From the NCBI GenBank assembly GCA_041493205.1, contig JBGPYM010000113.1, positions 1-9,357 on the forward strand: DNA of 9,357 nt, read 5' to 3'. The notes below the pieces were generated by a model. It did no database searches, was not told where the DNA came from, and saw only the letters and a list, made by a program, of their open reading frames with translations. Made by a program: the position numbers and the translations under genes. The stretch's first letter is position 1, and each line of letters begins with the position of its first letter. This DNA comes from JBGPYM01 sp041493205 (lineage in GTDB: Bacteria > Bacteroidota > Ignavibacteria > UBA10030 > UBA6906). Below are positions 1 through 6,950 of this stretch, one piece after another.

Positions 1-1018
1 CGCAGCCCAGGGCGTGGGCGCCGTTGATCGTGGCCATGCGTATGAGTTCCATGGAGGAAAAAGACCGGACACCCTGCGCGAACAGCGGGAGCCGGCGGAG
101 GAATTGCATCTCCCGCAGGATGCCGGGCGCCCCCCAGTCGGTTCCAAGACAGAGCCGCACGTCATGAGTTGCGAGCTTGACCATCAGCGGACACCCGGTC
201 CGTTTTGCGGCAGCGGAGGACGCACACAGGGTGATTGTTCCCCCGGCCTCGGCCACCGCCGAGAGATCTGCCGCACCGAGGTGGTTGCCGTGGAGAAGCT
301 GCGTCGTGGATTTCAGGGCCCCGAACTCACGCAGGACCGCAAGAGGATGTTTCTTGAAATTCCGCCGGAGCGTGTCCACGTCGCGCCGGTGTTCTCCCAG
401 ATGGGCCACCACGTCGCACGGGCGCTCCCGCGCGGCACGGAGCAGATTCTCAAAACTGTACACCGTGTACTGATCTTCGGGCCCGAGCGATATCGCAGTA
501 CGCCACGGCTCATCCGGTCGCGACTGTGCCGCGGTGATCTGCTCCCAGTTCTGCAGAACGGCGGTATGACGGATGCCGGTCCGTTCCAGCCCCTCGAGCG
601 CCGCTGTCATTCCTTCCATGCCATAGGGGAGGAGGTACTCGCCGGCGGTCGTTGTTCCGGAAAGAAGCTGCGCTGCACCCGCGGCTGTGTAGAGTTCTGC
701 AACCAGACGTGAGGCGCCGGAATCGAGCAGGGCATCAAGGGCGTTACGAAGGGGGGCCAGCGTCGGCCAGACGGCGGACGGGTGCCGGGCAGTGATGAAC
801 CGCAGGGCGAAACTCTCGCCGTGCACATGCGCATCCACAAACCCGGGGGTGATCAGCCGTGCCGATGCGTCAACGACCGTCGCCGTCGGATAGAGTGACG
901 TGAAGGACGATGCCGTCGGTGCGATATCAACGATCCGCCCGTCGCGCACGAGCAAACTGAAGCGCCCTCCCCTGTTCGATGGATCACAGGTGAGGACCAG
1001 CCCGTCTGCCAGTATCAG
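1..1018 (-). CDS. Amidohydrolase-superfamily (TRZ/ATZ-like) aminohydrolase, C-terminus cut by window edge
   Basis: Metal-dependent hydrolase of the amidohydrolase superfamily, probably a cytosolic deaminase; substrate unknown. 339 residues are visible and the frame is open to the window edge, so the C-terminus is missing. An N-terminal beta-sandwich strand pair (ILADGLVLTCD, then LLVRDGRIVDIA) leads into ITPGFVDAHVH, the first metal ligands (H64, H66). It is followed by GTTTAGEY, HLGEH (H206 as metal ligand, E209 as acid/base), LLHGNHL (H243, H246) and LGTDW (D294), then MATINGAHALG. Numbering is from the CTG at 1018. This is the HxH, HxxE, H, D set of single-metal aminohydrolases such as cytosine or adenosine-type deaminases. 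No ATG or GTG precedes the conserved N-terminal strand. The CTG at 1018 overlaps the cysS stop as CTGA and is preferred. TTG 955 and GTG 949 are alternatives that would delete the first strand. The gene follows cysS directly, so it is probably cotranscribed. It could be an aminofutalosine-deaminase-like enzyme or an unrelated purine/triazine-type deaminase. Confidence 0.85.
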   Translation of the reverse strand, partial: MILADGLVLTCDPSNRGGRFSLLVRDGRIVDIAPTASSFTSLYPTATVVDASARLITPGFVDAHVHGESFALRFITARHPSAVWPTLAPLRNALDALLDSGASRLVAELYTAAGAAQLLSGTTTAGEYLLPYGMEGMTAALEGLERTGIRHTAVLQNWEQITAAQSRPDEPWRTAISLGPEDQYTVYSFENLLRAARERPCDVVAHLGEHRRDVDTLRRNFKKHPLAVLREFGALKSTTQLLHGNHLGAADLSAVAEAGGTITLCASSAAAKRTGCPLMVKLATHDVRLCLGTDWGAPGILREMQFLRRLPLFAQGVRSFSSMELIRMATINGAHALGC

Positions 1019-2466
1019 GAAGCCTTTTTCCAGGATGTTCCCGTCTTCTTGTCTTCAAGCACAATGCCGACTTTTGCAAGGCCGTCGCGGATTTTATCTG
1101 AGAGGCCCCAGAGCTTTTGGGTACGGATTTCCGTCCGGACGCCGATCAGCAGGTCCATCAACAGGGCCACGAGCGATTCGCCGCCGCCCGCGGCTGCCGT
1201 GGCTTCGGTGGCAATACCCAGGATGCTGCCGGCATGGACGTCGTAAAACGTGAGCAGCTCCCTCAGCGCATCCCTGCCGCAGGCGGCGTCCGACGCCAGG
1301 AGTTGATTCACCTCGCGCGCCAGGTCAAAGAGCACTGCAATCGCCTGGGGCGTGTTGAAATCGTCGTCCATCGCTGTGCGGAAGGCCTGTTCATACGGCG
1401 CGAGCGCAATGCCTGTCGGAGCGCTCCCGTCTCCCGTACTGGCATGGCGCTCACGGAGATTCCGGATCGTATTGAGGAGTTTGGCGTACCCGGCGGCTGC
1501 GGCCTCGACGGCTTCATCGCTGAAATCGAGCGTGCTGCGGTAGTGGCTTTGCAGGATGAAAAACCGGATGACCGGCGGCGCCCATCGTTTGGCGGCGTCT
1601 TTCAGCGTGGTGAAATTTCCGAGTGACTTGCCCATCTTCCTTCCGTCCACGGTTACCATGTTGTTATGCAGCCAGTACCGGACGAACGGCTTTGTCGTGG
1701 CGCTTTCGCTCTGGGCGATCTCGCATTCGTGATGCGGAAACTGGTTCTCGAGCCCTCCGCCGTGAATGTCAAATGTGTCTCCCAGATACTTCATCGACAT
1801 CGCCGAGCACTCGATATGCCAGCCCGGAAACCCCTCTCCCCACGGGCTGGGCCAGTGCATGATATGCCCGGGGTCCGCCTTTTTCCAGAGGGCAAAGTCC
1901 GCGGGGTGCCGTTTCTCCGCTTTCACTTCCACGCGCGCCCCCGCAACCATTTCGTCCACGGCTCTCCCGGAAAGCATCCCGTACGCAGGGAACTTCAACA
2001 CATCGAAATACACCGACCCGTTGGCCTCATAAGCCATGCCCCGCGCCATCAGGGTCCGGATGAGCTCGATCTGCTCGGTGATATGTCCCGACGCTCTCGG
2101 AGAAATATCCGGCCGCAACACGTTGAGGGCATCCATGTCCTCGAAATAGCTGCGCGTGTACGCTTCCGCAACCTGCATCGGGTGCTTGTGTTCGAGCCTG
2201 CTCTGCTGAATGATCCTGTCTTCGCCCTCGTTGGTATCGCCGAGGAGGTGGCCCACGTCGGTGATATTCTGGATGTAGAGGACCTTAAAGCCTGCGTGAC
2301 GGAAATAGCGCACCATCACGTCAAACGAGACATAGCTCTTCGCATGTCCGAGATGCGAGTGGCCATACACCGTCGGGCCGCAGACGTACATCCCCACGGC
2401 GCCTTCGTGCAACGGGACAAACGGTTCCTTCTTGCGCGTCAGCGTGTTATAAACCTGCAAGCTCAT
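1015..2466 (-). CDS. cysS: Cysteinyl-tRNA synthetase
   Basis: Class I aminoacyl-tRNA synthetase that activates cysteine with ATP and charges tRNA-Cys in the cytoplasm. It is complete at 483 residues (E. coli 461). The Rossmann fold carries the HIGH-type motif HLGH (38-41) just after CGPTVY. The signature-loop motif is KMGKS (277-281) in place of KMSKS, the form I associate with Bacteroidota-type enzymes. The four zinc ligands that read the cysteine thiol are all present: C29, C220, H245 and E249, with the same spacing as E. coli C28, C209, H234, E238. WHIECS and HGGGLENQFPHHE are intact. The C-terminal DALR-type helical region (DDDFNTPQAIAVLFDLARE) is followed by a slightly longer Lys-rich end. 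The start is ATG 2466, with only a weak AAAGAAG purine run before it. The gene lies 56 nt after recN across a polypurine spacer, and its stop overlaps the next gene's proposed CTG start. There is no room upstream for a T-box leader. Confidence 0.98.
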   Translation of the reverse strand: MSLQVYNTLTRKKEPFVPLHEGAVGMYVCGPTVYGHSHLGHAKSYVSFDVMVRYFRHAGFKVLYIQNITDVGHLLGDTNEGEDRIIQQSRLEHKHPMQVAEAYTRSYFEDMDALNVLRPDISPRASGHITEQIELIRTLMARGMAYEANGSVYFDVLKFPAYGMLSGRAVDEMVAGARVEVKAEKRHPADFALWKKADPGHIMHWPSPWGEGFPGWHIECSAMSMKYLGDTFDIHGGGLENQFPHHECEIAQSESATTKPFVRYWLHNNMVTVDGRKMGKSLGNFTTLKDAAKRWAPPVIRFFILQSHYRSTLDFSDEAVEAAAAGYAKLLNTIRNLRERHASTGDGSAPTGIALAPYEQAFRTAMDDDFNTPQAIAVLFDLAREVNQLLASDAACGRDALRELLTFYDVHAGSILGIATEATAAAGGGESLVALLMDLLIGVRTEIRTQKLWGLSDKIRDGLAKVGIVLEDKKTGTSWKKAS

Positions 2467-2522
2467 CTTCTTTTGTTTATTTGTTCTCTTGCTCTCTTCT
2501 CTCTTCTCTTTTCGCTCTTCTC
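2467..2522 (-). repeat. Polypurine (GAGAAGA-rich) spacer between recN and cysS
   Basis: Read on the coding strand, this 56-nt spacer is almost entirely A and G, with repeated GAGAAGA/AGAGAAG units and only a few T or C interruptions. It stands out against the GC-rich surroundings. No hairpin with a U-tract is present, so it is not an intrinsic terminator. It supplies the only purine-rich sequence ahead of cysS, so it may serve as an extended, unstructured ribosome-loading region. Such mirror-like purine tracts can also form triplex DNA. Function is inference. Confidence 0.6.
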
Positions 2523-4241
2523 TTATTTATGCAGTCCCATCAGTTCTCTCGCTCCCCGCAATCCTGCATCGGTCACCTCGGCGCCACTCATCAGTTTTGC
2601 CACCTCTTCCACCTGCTCTTTGAGCGCCAGTCTCTTCATGGTGGTCTGGGTCCGTTTTCCCTTTTCGGTCTTCAGGACCACAAAGTGTTCATCCGCCAGG
2701 CTCGCAATCTGAGGCAAATGCGTAATGGCGATCACCTGGTGGAAACCCGAGAGGTTTTTAAGGCTGCGTCCCACCGCCTGCGCCACGCGCCCGCTCACGC
2801 CCACGTCGATTTCGTCGAAAATGAGCACGGGCAGCCGGTCCGATTTTGCAAGAATGCTTTTGAGCGCGAGCATGATGCGCGAGATTTCGCCCCCCGAAGC
2901 GACCTTCACCAGCGGCTTTTCCTCTTCCCCGAGGTTCGTCGAAATGAAAAATTCAACATCGTCGAACCCGCGTCCGTTCAGCCGGAGGTGTTTCGGCCCG
3001 ATCCCGACGCTCTCCGTACCAACGCCGTTTCCCTCCGCGTCTTCGCGTTGCGCGATCCGGGTGATGAAGCGGGGATTCTTAATCCCGAGCTTTTCCAGCT
3101 CTGCGGCGATCGCCCCGTCGACCCTGCGCGCGATGTCATGTCGCTTGACCGAAAGCCGCTGGGCCACCGCCGCACACTCCGCGCGTGCGGCCTCCCGTCC
3201 GGCTTCCAGCCGCCCGATCACCTCGTCGAAGTTCTCCGCCAGCAGGAGCTCTTGCCCGACCGCAGCCCGGTGGGCAATGGTGCTTTCGACGGTCCCGCCG
3301 TACTTCCGCTTCAGCAGCGCAAGCCGGCCGAGACGGTCACGGAGTTCTTCCAGGCGGTCCGGGGTGAATTCCACGCGGGCGTTATAGGCCTGGACAAAAC
3401 GGGCGAGCTCACTCACCACCGCTTCCGCCGAAGCGCATTCGCGCGCCGCATCGGCGAACGACGCATCGATTGCGGCCAGGTCCTGCAGCTGATTGCGCAC
3501 GATGACGAGCTGGTCGCGGATCGACTGCTCGCCTTCATACAGCATGCCGTAGAGGCCGCCGGTCGCCGCGAAGAGTTTCTCGCCGTTTTCGAGGATTTTC
3601 AACTCCGTGGCCAGCTTCGCTTCTTCGCCTGGTTGCGGATTCACGGCATCGATCTCGCGGATCTGAAATTCGTAAAACTCTCTTTTCTCGGCGAGCTGGC
3701 GTTCCCGCTGACGCAGGGCCGTGAGTTCGCTTCCGATGTCGTGGAGTTGTTTCCGGGATGACCGGAATTCCTCCACCATGCCGTCAAGGCCGCCGAAGTC
3801 GTCCAGCAACGCGCAGTGGGTATCCACCCTCAGGAGCGACTGGTGCTCATGCTGGCCGTGAAGGTCCACGAGGAGGTCGCCGATCTGTTTCTGGAGAGCA
3901 AGGGTCACGGGGGAATCGGCGACGAAGCACCTGCTCTGGCCCCTGGCGGTGATTTCACGGCGCACAATGAGCTCCTCCGCCGGTTCCAGCCCGTTTTCCG
4001 TCATGAGGTGGTGCAGTCTCTTGTTGCCGGAGGTCTGAAAGACCCCTTCGACGATGGATTTTTCCGCACCGGAGCGTACGGCGTCCGCAGAGGCGCGTTC
4101 ACCGAGGATGAGACCGAGCGCGCCGATGATAATCGACTTGCCGGATCCCGTTTCGCCGGTCACGATGACGAGTCCCCCCGAGAACTCCACGCTGAGTTCC
4201 TCTATCAGCGCATAGTTCTTTATGTGCAGGGATTTCAGCAT
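2523..4241 (-). CDS. recN: DNA repair ATPase RecN
   Basis: SMC-like ATPase that helps hold and align DNA ends during repair of double-strand breaks; cytoplasmic and nucleoid-associated. At 572 residues from ATG 4241 it matches the family (E. coli 553). The Walker A motif GETGSGKS is at 29-36. A long coiled-coil-forming middle rich in Glu, Arg, Leu and Ala follows. The ABC signature SGGE (449-452), Walker B VLIFDEIDVG (D476, E477) and switch His in AITH (H508) complete the ATPase head. ATG 4241 is chosen because MLKSLHIKNYALIEEL aligns with the usual RecN N-terminus. An in-frame ATG at 4271 would add ten atypical residues (MLYKRWVDCR) and has no Shine-Dalgarno. The gene starts 53 nt after the MqnA-like gene with no terminator or clear promoter between them. 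No recognisable LexA box was seen, so SOS control is not supported by the sequence. Confidence 0.96.
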   Translation of the reverse strand: MLKSLHIKNYALIEELSVEFSGGLVIVTGETGSGKSIIIGALGLILGERASADAVRSGAEKSIVEGVFQTSGNKRLHHLMTENGLEPAEELIVRREITARGQSRCFVADSPVTLALQKQIGDLLVDLHGQHEHQSLLRVDTHCALLDDFGGLDGMVEEFRSSRKQLHDIGSELTALRQRERQLAEKREFYEFQIREIDAVNPQPGEEAKLATELKILENGEKLFAATGGLYGMLYEGEQSIRDQLVIVRNQLQDLAAIDASFADAARECASAEAVVSELARFVQAYNARVEFTPDRLEELRDRLGRLALLKRKYGGTVESTIAHRAAVGQELLLAENFDEVIGRLEAGREAARAECAAVAQRLSVKRHDIARRVDGAIAAELEKLGIKNPRFITRIAQREDAEGNGVGTESVGIGPKHLRLNGRGFDDVEFFISTNLGEEEKPLVKVASGGEISRIMLALKSILAKSDRLPVLIFDEIDVGVSGRVAQAVGRSLKNLSGFHQVIAITHLPQIASLADEHFVVLKTEKGKRTQTTMKRLALKEQVEEVAKLMSGAEVTDAGLRGARELMGLHK

Positions 4242-4294
4242 ACGGCAATCTACCCATCTTTTGTACAACATTCAATTTGCAGCGGACGGCGGGA

Positions 4295-5089
4295 TCAGTT
4301 GAGCGCGGGATCGGGAGGCGCGGGCGGATCGCTCACGCTGAAGAAGGTGAGATCGGGGACATCGGGAAGTATGCCGTGATAGTAGGCGTAGCGGAAGAAC
4401 TCCCGGATTCCTTCCTGCACATCGTCGGTGAGATCATACGAGAACGCTTCGAGCGCGCCGGCAAGCGGACCGCCCGCTTCGGCAAGCGCCTCGTACCCTC
4501 GTCTGCCCGCGTCCGCAAGCACCCGGATCTCGGGCACTGTCAACGCGCCCTCCCGTCCGGCCCAGAAGCCATGCACGTACGGAAAATCAGTCGACACGAC
4601 CCATTCCTCCACGAGATCCAGCGCGTTCGGCCGGGAGAGTGCGTACTGCATCGCCGCATCGGCGGCCAGAAGGGCCGCGTCGGCCCGGGCAAGCATGTCG
4701 TCGAGCGTACCGAGGACCGGAACAATCTGCGGGTTCAGGTCGAACCGTTCCGCAAGGAGGATTTTTGCAATGATGATATCCGAGGCCGAGGTGGGAGGGA
4801 CGGCGAGTGTCCGGATGCTAGTCGCCCCCTCGCGAAAGTGGACCACCACCGCGTTGTTGCCTTCCGCGGACGAGACGGCCGAGCCGGGGACGATCAGATA
4901 TTCGGAAGCGTTGCGTGCGTAGTCGATGGGGGAGAGAAACGCGGCGTCCAGTTCACGGGCGAGCAACTTTTCGGCCAGAGCGGCCGGTGCATCATGGACG
5001 ATCCTGAAGGACGGATGAGCGCGGAGTCCTTCGAGGAAGGGGCGGCAAAATATCGTCCCGGGAAGGCCGAGAGTCCTGACCGTTGCCAT
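4295..5089 (-). CDS. MqnA/MqnD-family protein (chorismate dehydratase-like, divergent)
   Basis: Periplasmic-binding-protein-fold enzyme of the family that includes MqnA (chorismate dehydratase) and MqnD of the futalosine menaquinone pathway. It has 264 residues and no signal peptide, so it is probably a cytosolic enzyme and not a transporter subunit. Family features seen in order are: an N-terminal strand and loop ending in RPFLEGL; LLARELDAAFLSPIDYAR (like the LxxGxLDAALVPxxEY of MqnA); YLIVPGSAVSS; a TSAS segment; ADAALLAAD (like the usual ADAALLIGD); and DLVEEWVVSTDFPYVHGFW (like the DLGEEW...TGLPFVYAxW of MqnA). In MqnA the loop before RP is SYLN; here it reads GTIF, so F14 sits at the usual Asn position, and the GD pair reads AD. 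It may therefore be a diverged MqnA or a paralogue with another substrate. The start is ATG 5089 with only a weak AGG ahead. It follows rplS by 38 nt and precedes recN. Family assignment is firm by eye; the reaction is not. Confidence 0.8.
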   Translation of the reverse strand: MATVRTLGLPGTIFCRPFLEGLRAHPSFRIVHDAPAALAEKLLARELDAAFLSPIDYARNASEYLIVPGSAVSSAEGNNAVVVHFREGATSIRTLAVPPTSASDIIIAKILLAERFDLNPQIVPVLGTLDDMLARADAALLAADAAMQYALSRPNALDLVEEWVVSTDFPYVHGFWAGREGALTVPEIRVLADAGRRGYEALAEAGGPLAGALEAFSYDLTDDVQEGIREFFRYAYYHGILPDVPDLTFFSVSDPPAPPDPALN

Positions 5090-5121
5090 GGGAACAGCGT
5101 ACGTCGCCTGTGAGCACTCGC

Positions 5122-5144
5122 ACGAACCTATGCGTTCGTTTTTT
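5122..5144 (+). other. Small inverted repeat with plus-strand T-run at the rplS 3' end
   Basis: On the plus strand ACGAAC (5122-5127), loop CTATGC, GTTCGT (5134-5139) is followed by six T residues (5139-5144), the layout of a weak intrinsic terminator. On the minus strand the repeat spans the rplS stop codon, with the A-run before it, so it would not terminate the operon. The stem is only 6 bp. It could limit antisense transcription or be chance. Confidence 0.25.
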
Positions 5145-5469
5145 GACGGATTGCTTTGCTGGCCAGATCCCGGAGGTAATAAAGCTTTGCCCGGCGCACC
5201 GCGCCCTCCTTGATCCTTTCAATCTTCGCGATCCGCGGAGAGTGAAGCGGGAAGATGCGCTCGACGCCCACGCCGTCGGACACCTTGCGCACCGTGAAGG
5301 TCGCGCTCATTCCCGACCCGTGCCGCCCGATCACCACGCCCTGGAATTGCTGGATCCGTTCCTTGTCCCCTTCCACCACACGCACATGCACATTCACGGT
5401 ATCGCCTGGTGCGAAGGCGGGGATATCGCCTTTCATTTGCGTCGCGTCGACTAACTTCAGTTTATCCAT
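5128..5469 (-). CDS. rplS: 50S ribosomal protein L19
   Basis: Large-subunit ribosomal protein located near the 30S interface, where it contributes to intersubunit contacts. It is complete at 113 residues, the usual length (E. coli 115). Recognisable segments are FAPGDTVNVHVRVVEGDKERIQ, the QFQGVVIGRHGSG core, FTVRKVSDGVGVER and FPLHSPRI. The basic C-terminal end RRAKLYYLRDLASKAIR is typical for rRNA contact. ATG 5469 has GGAGA six to seven bases upstream (GGAGACGGTC). It lies 23 nt after trmD, the standard rpsP-rimM-trmD-rplS arrangement. The stop codon lies within a small inverted repeat, and the MqnA-like gene begins 38 nt further on. Confidence 0.99.
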   Translation of the reverse strand: MDKLKLVDATQMKGDIPAFAPGDTVNVHVRVVEGDKERIQQFQGVVIGRHGSGMSATFTVRKVSDGVGVERIFPLHSPRIAKIERIKEGAVRRAKLYYLRDLASKAIRQKTNA

Positions 5470-5492
5470 GACCGTCTCCGATGCTCTGACAT

Positions 5493-6173
5493 TTATGATT
5501 GTTCGAACAAATCTTTGCGCCGCTCGTTCGTGCGGCTCCCCCGCTGGGCCGTCCGCCAGGCGGCGATCTCCTCGTGGTTCCCGGAGAGCAGCACATCCGG
5601 CACGCGCATGCCCCGGAATTCCGCAGGGCGCGTATATGACGGTGCATCCAGCAGTCCATCCTGGAAGGAATCCGTCAAAAGCGATTCTCCGTCGTTCAGC
5701 ACGCCGGGGATCAGGCGCACGACCGTATCAATCAGCACCATCGCCGGCAACTCGCCGCCGGTCAGCACATAATCGCCGATCGATAGTTCACGCGTAATGA
5801 GCGTACTCCGGATCCGCTCATCGATGCCTTTGTAGTGACCGCAGAGCAACAGGAGCGTGCCGCGGAGGGAGAGCGTGTTGGCCGCATGCTGCGTCAGCCG
5901 CTCCCCGTCGGCGCTGAGATAGATCACCTCGTCGTAACTGCGCTTCTGTTTGAGCGACTCGATGCAGGCAAATACCGGTTCCGGCTTGAGGATCATGCCC
6001 GCCCCGCCGCCGAAGGGAGTGTCGTCGATTGTTCGGTGCCTGTCCGTTGCGTAGTCGCGCAGGTCGTGCAGCTCGATCGTGACGATCTTCCTGTCCTGTG
6101 CCCGCTTCACGATGCTTTCGCTGAGGGGCCCCGCGAAGAGTTTCGGGAAGCCTGTCACCACATCAATGTGCAT
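5493..6173 (-). CDS. trmD: tRNA (guanine-N1)-methyltransferase TrmD
   Basis: SPOUT-class methyltransferase that uses S-adenosylmethionine to make m1G37 next to the anticodon, preventing +1 frameshifting; acts as a cytosolic homodimer. It has 226 residues, somewhat shorter than E. coli (255) in the C-terminal domain. Motifs are PFGGGAGM (53-60), LLLCGHYKGIDER (knot entry), SIGDYVLTGGELPA (131-144) in the trefoil knot, R153 in VVRLIPGVL, and the catalytic D168 in TDSFQDGLLDAPSYTRP. These match E. coli R154 and D169. ATG 6173 is chosen because MHIDVVTGFP matches the family N-terminus and GGTGGAG lies 5 nt ahead. GTG 6179, which overlaps the rimM stop as GTGA, would add two residues and remains possible. 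It sits between rimM and rplS as expected. Confidence 0.98.
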   Translation of the reverse strand: MHIDVVTGFPKLFAGPLSESIVKRAQDRKIVTIELHDLRDYATDRHRTIDDTPFGGGAGMILKPEPVFACIESLKQKRSYDEVIYLSADGERLTQHAANTLSLRGTLLLLCGHYKGIDERIRSTLITRELSIGDYVLTGGELPAMVLIDTVVRLIPGVLNDGESLLTDSFQDGLLDAPSYTRPAEFRGMRVPDVLLSGNHEEIAAWRTAQRGSRTNERRKDLFEQS

Positions 6174-6175
6174 GT

Positions 6176-6697
6176 TCACTCCACCAGCCCCTCTATCAGG
6201 TGCACCGTCATCGTCCGGTGCGCGAGATCGATCGCGGCAACGAACTCCCTCACGGCCGGGATCATGAATTCATTTCCGTTCCCCCGCACCACGTATATGT
6301 CGTTGGCCGGATAGCGCAGCACATCCGCCACGCTCCCGAGCTCATGCCCCTGTTCGTCCCGCACCGTGAGGCCGATGACATCGTGCACGAAGTAGCGTCC
6401 CGCGCGAAGCGGGACAAGGTGCTTTTCGTCCACGAACAGTACTTTCCCGTGGAGCGATTCCGCGGCCGTGCGGTCGTCGATCCCCCTGAGCTTGACCCGC
6501 ACGCCGCGGGATTCGACCGCGACATGCTCGATGCGGACTTCGGCGGCCGACTGGCTGTCGGCGCCCATCCAGACGCTCCGCAATGACCGGAAGCGATCGG
6601 CGGAGTCGGTCATGTGCTGCACCACGATCTCTCCCCTGATGCCGAACGCCTTGACGACACTTCCCACGGCGTAGAGCTGCGGGCGTTTGTTCTTCAC
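6176..6697 (-). CDS. rimM: Ribosome maturation factor RimM
   Basis: Assembly factor that binds the 30S head through S19 and assists 16S rRNA processing. It is complete at 173 residues (E. coli 182). The N-terminal beta-barrel domain carries the hallmark VVKAFGIRGEIVV (14-26). The C-terminal PRC-barrel spans roughly 100-172, with RYFVHDVIGLTV, GSVADVL, NDIYVV and FMIPAVREFV (144-153). The start is GTG 6697, which overlaps the KH-protein TGA stop as GTGA, suggesting translational coupling. The trmD start follows its stop by 2 nt, or overlaps it if GTG 6179 is used. A perfect 7-bp inverted repeat (6397-6415) lies within the coding sequence; its significance is doubtful. Confidence 0.98.
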   Translation of the reverse strand: MKNKRPQLYAVGSVVKAFGIRGEIVVQHMTDSADRFRSLRSVWMGADSQSAAEVRIEHVAVESRGVRVKLRGIDDRTAAESLHGKVLFVDEKHLVPLRAGRYFVHDVIGLTVRDEQGHELGSVADVLRYPANDIYVVRGNGNEFMIPAVREFVAAIDLAHRTMTVHLIEGLVE

Positions 6698-6924
6698 TCC
6701 GCTATTTCCAGTATGACTCTTTTGCCTTCGCGTGCGGCAACGGCAGCCAGAAGTACGCGCATGGCCTGCGCCGTCCGCCCTTTTCTTCCAATGACCTTGC
6801 CGATATCCGGTTCGGCCACCCTGAGCGTGAAAATTACCTTGTCATCCCGTACCACACAGTCAAGACCCACGAGCTCCGGGTGATCGACAAGATGCCGTGC
6901 AATGAACTCAAGAAATTCCTGCAT
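6694..6924 (-). CDS. khpA: KH-domain RNA-binding protein (KhpA-type)
   Basis: Small single-KH-domain RNA-binding protein of 76 residues, the usual length of the family (YlqC/KhpA) found between rpsP and rimM in many bacteria. The KH core shows strand VIFTLRVAEPD, then GKVIGRKGR with the GxxG loop GRKG at 46-49, helix TAQAMRVLLAAVA and final strand KRVILEIAE. Homologues partner with KhpB/Jag and bind many RNAs, influencing cell division and envelope in Gram-positives; the role here is inferred from family and context. The start ATG 6924 has a very strong Shine-Dalgarno. It is separated from rpsP by the largest gap in the block (120 nt), but its stop overlaps the rimM GTG. Confidence 0.95.
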   Translation of the reverse strand: MQEFLEFIARHLVDHPELVGLDCVVRDDKVIFTLRVAEPDIGKVIGRKGRTAQAMRVLLAAVAAREGKRVILEIAE

Positions 6925-6929
6925 GGTAG

Positions 6930-6937
6930 ACCTCCCC
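6930..6937 (-). promoter_or_regulatory. Strong Shine-Dalgarno for the KH protein
   Basis: GGGGAGGT lies 5 nt before ATG 6924. It is the strongest ribosome-binding site in the window and fixes the start of this short gene. Confidence 0.8.
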
Positions 6938-6950
6938 TCAGCGTAGTGCA

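Noticed and set aside
1666..2712. Plus-strand open frame of 348 codons spanning cysS and the recN end
   Set aside because: It crosses two real genes and the polypyrimidine complement of the spacer, giving a Leu/Phe/Ser-rich stretch that could be mistaken for a membrane segment.
2481..3761. Long plus-strand open frame of 426 codons opposite recN
   Set aside because: It has no recognisable domain, is Arg/Phe/His-biased in the manner of a GC-rich shadow frame, and lies wholly antisense to a clear RecN.
4261..4268. Palindrome TTGTACAA just upstream of recN, considered as a LexA or other operator
   Set aside because: Only 8 bp, lacks the spacing of known LexA boxes, and such a palindrome is expected by chance in a window of this length.
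4242..4271. Upstream ATG 4271 as the recN start
   Set aside because: It adds ten residues not seen in the family, has no Shine-Dalgarno, and the internal ATG 4241 gives the canonical N-terminus.
6397..6415. Perfect 7-bp inverted repeat GTCCCGC/GCGGGAC inside rimM
   Set aside because: It lies in a conserved coding stretch, has no T-run in either direction, and GC-rich genes produce such repeats readily.
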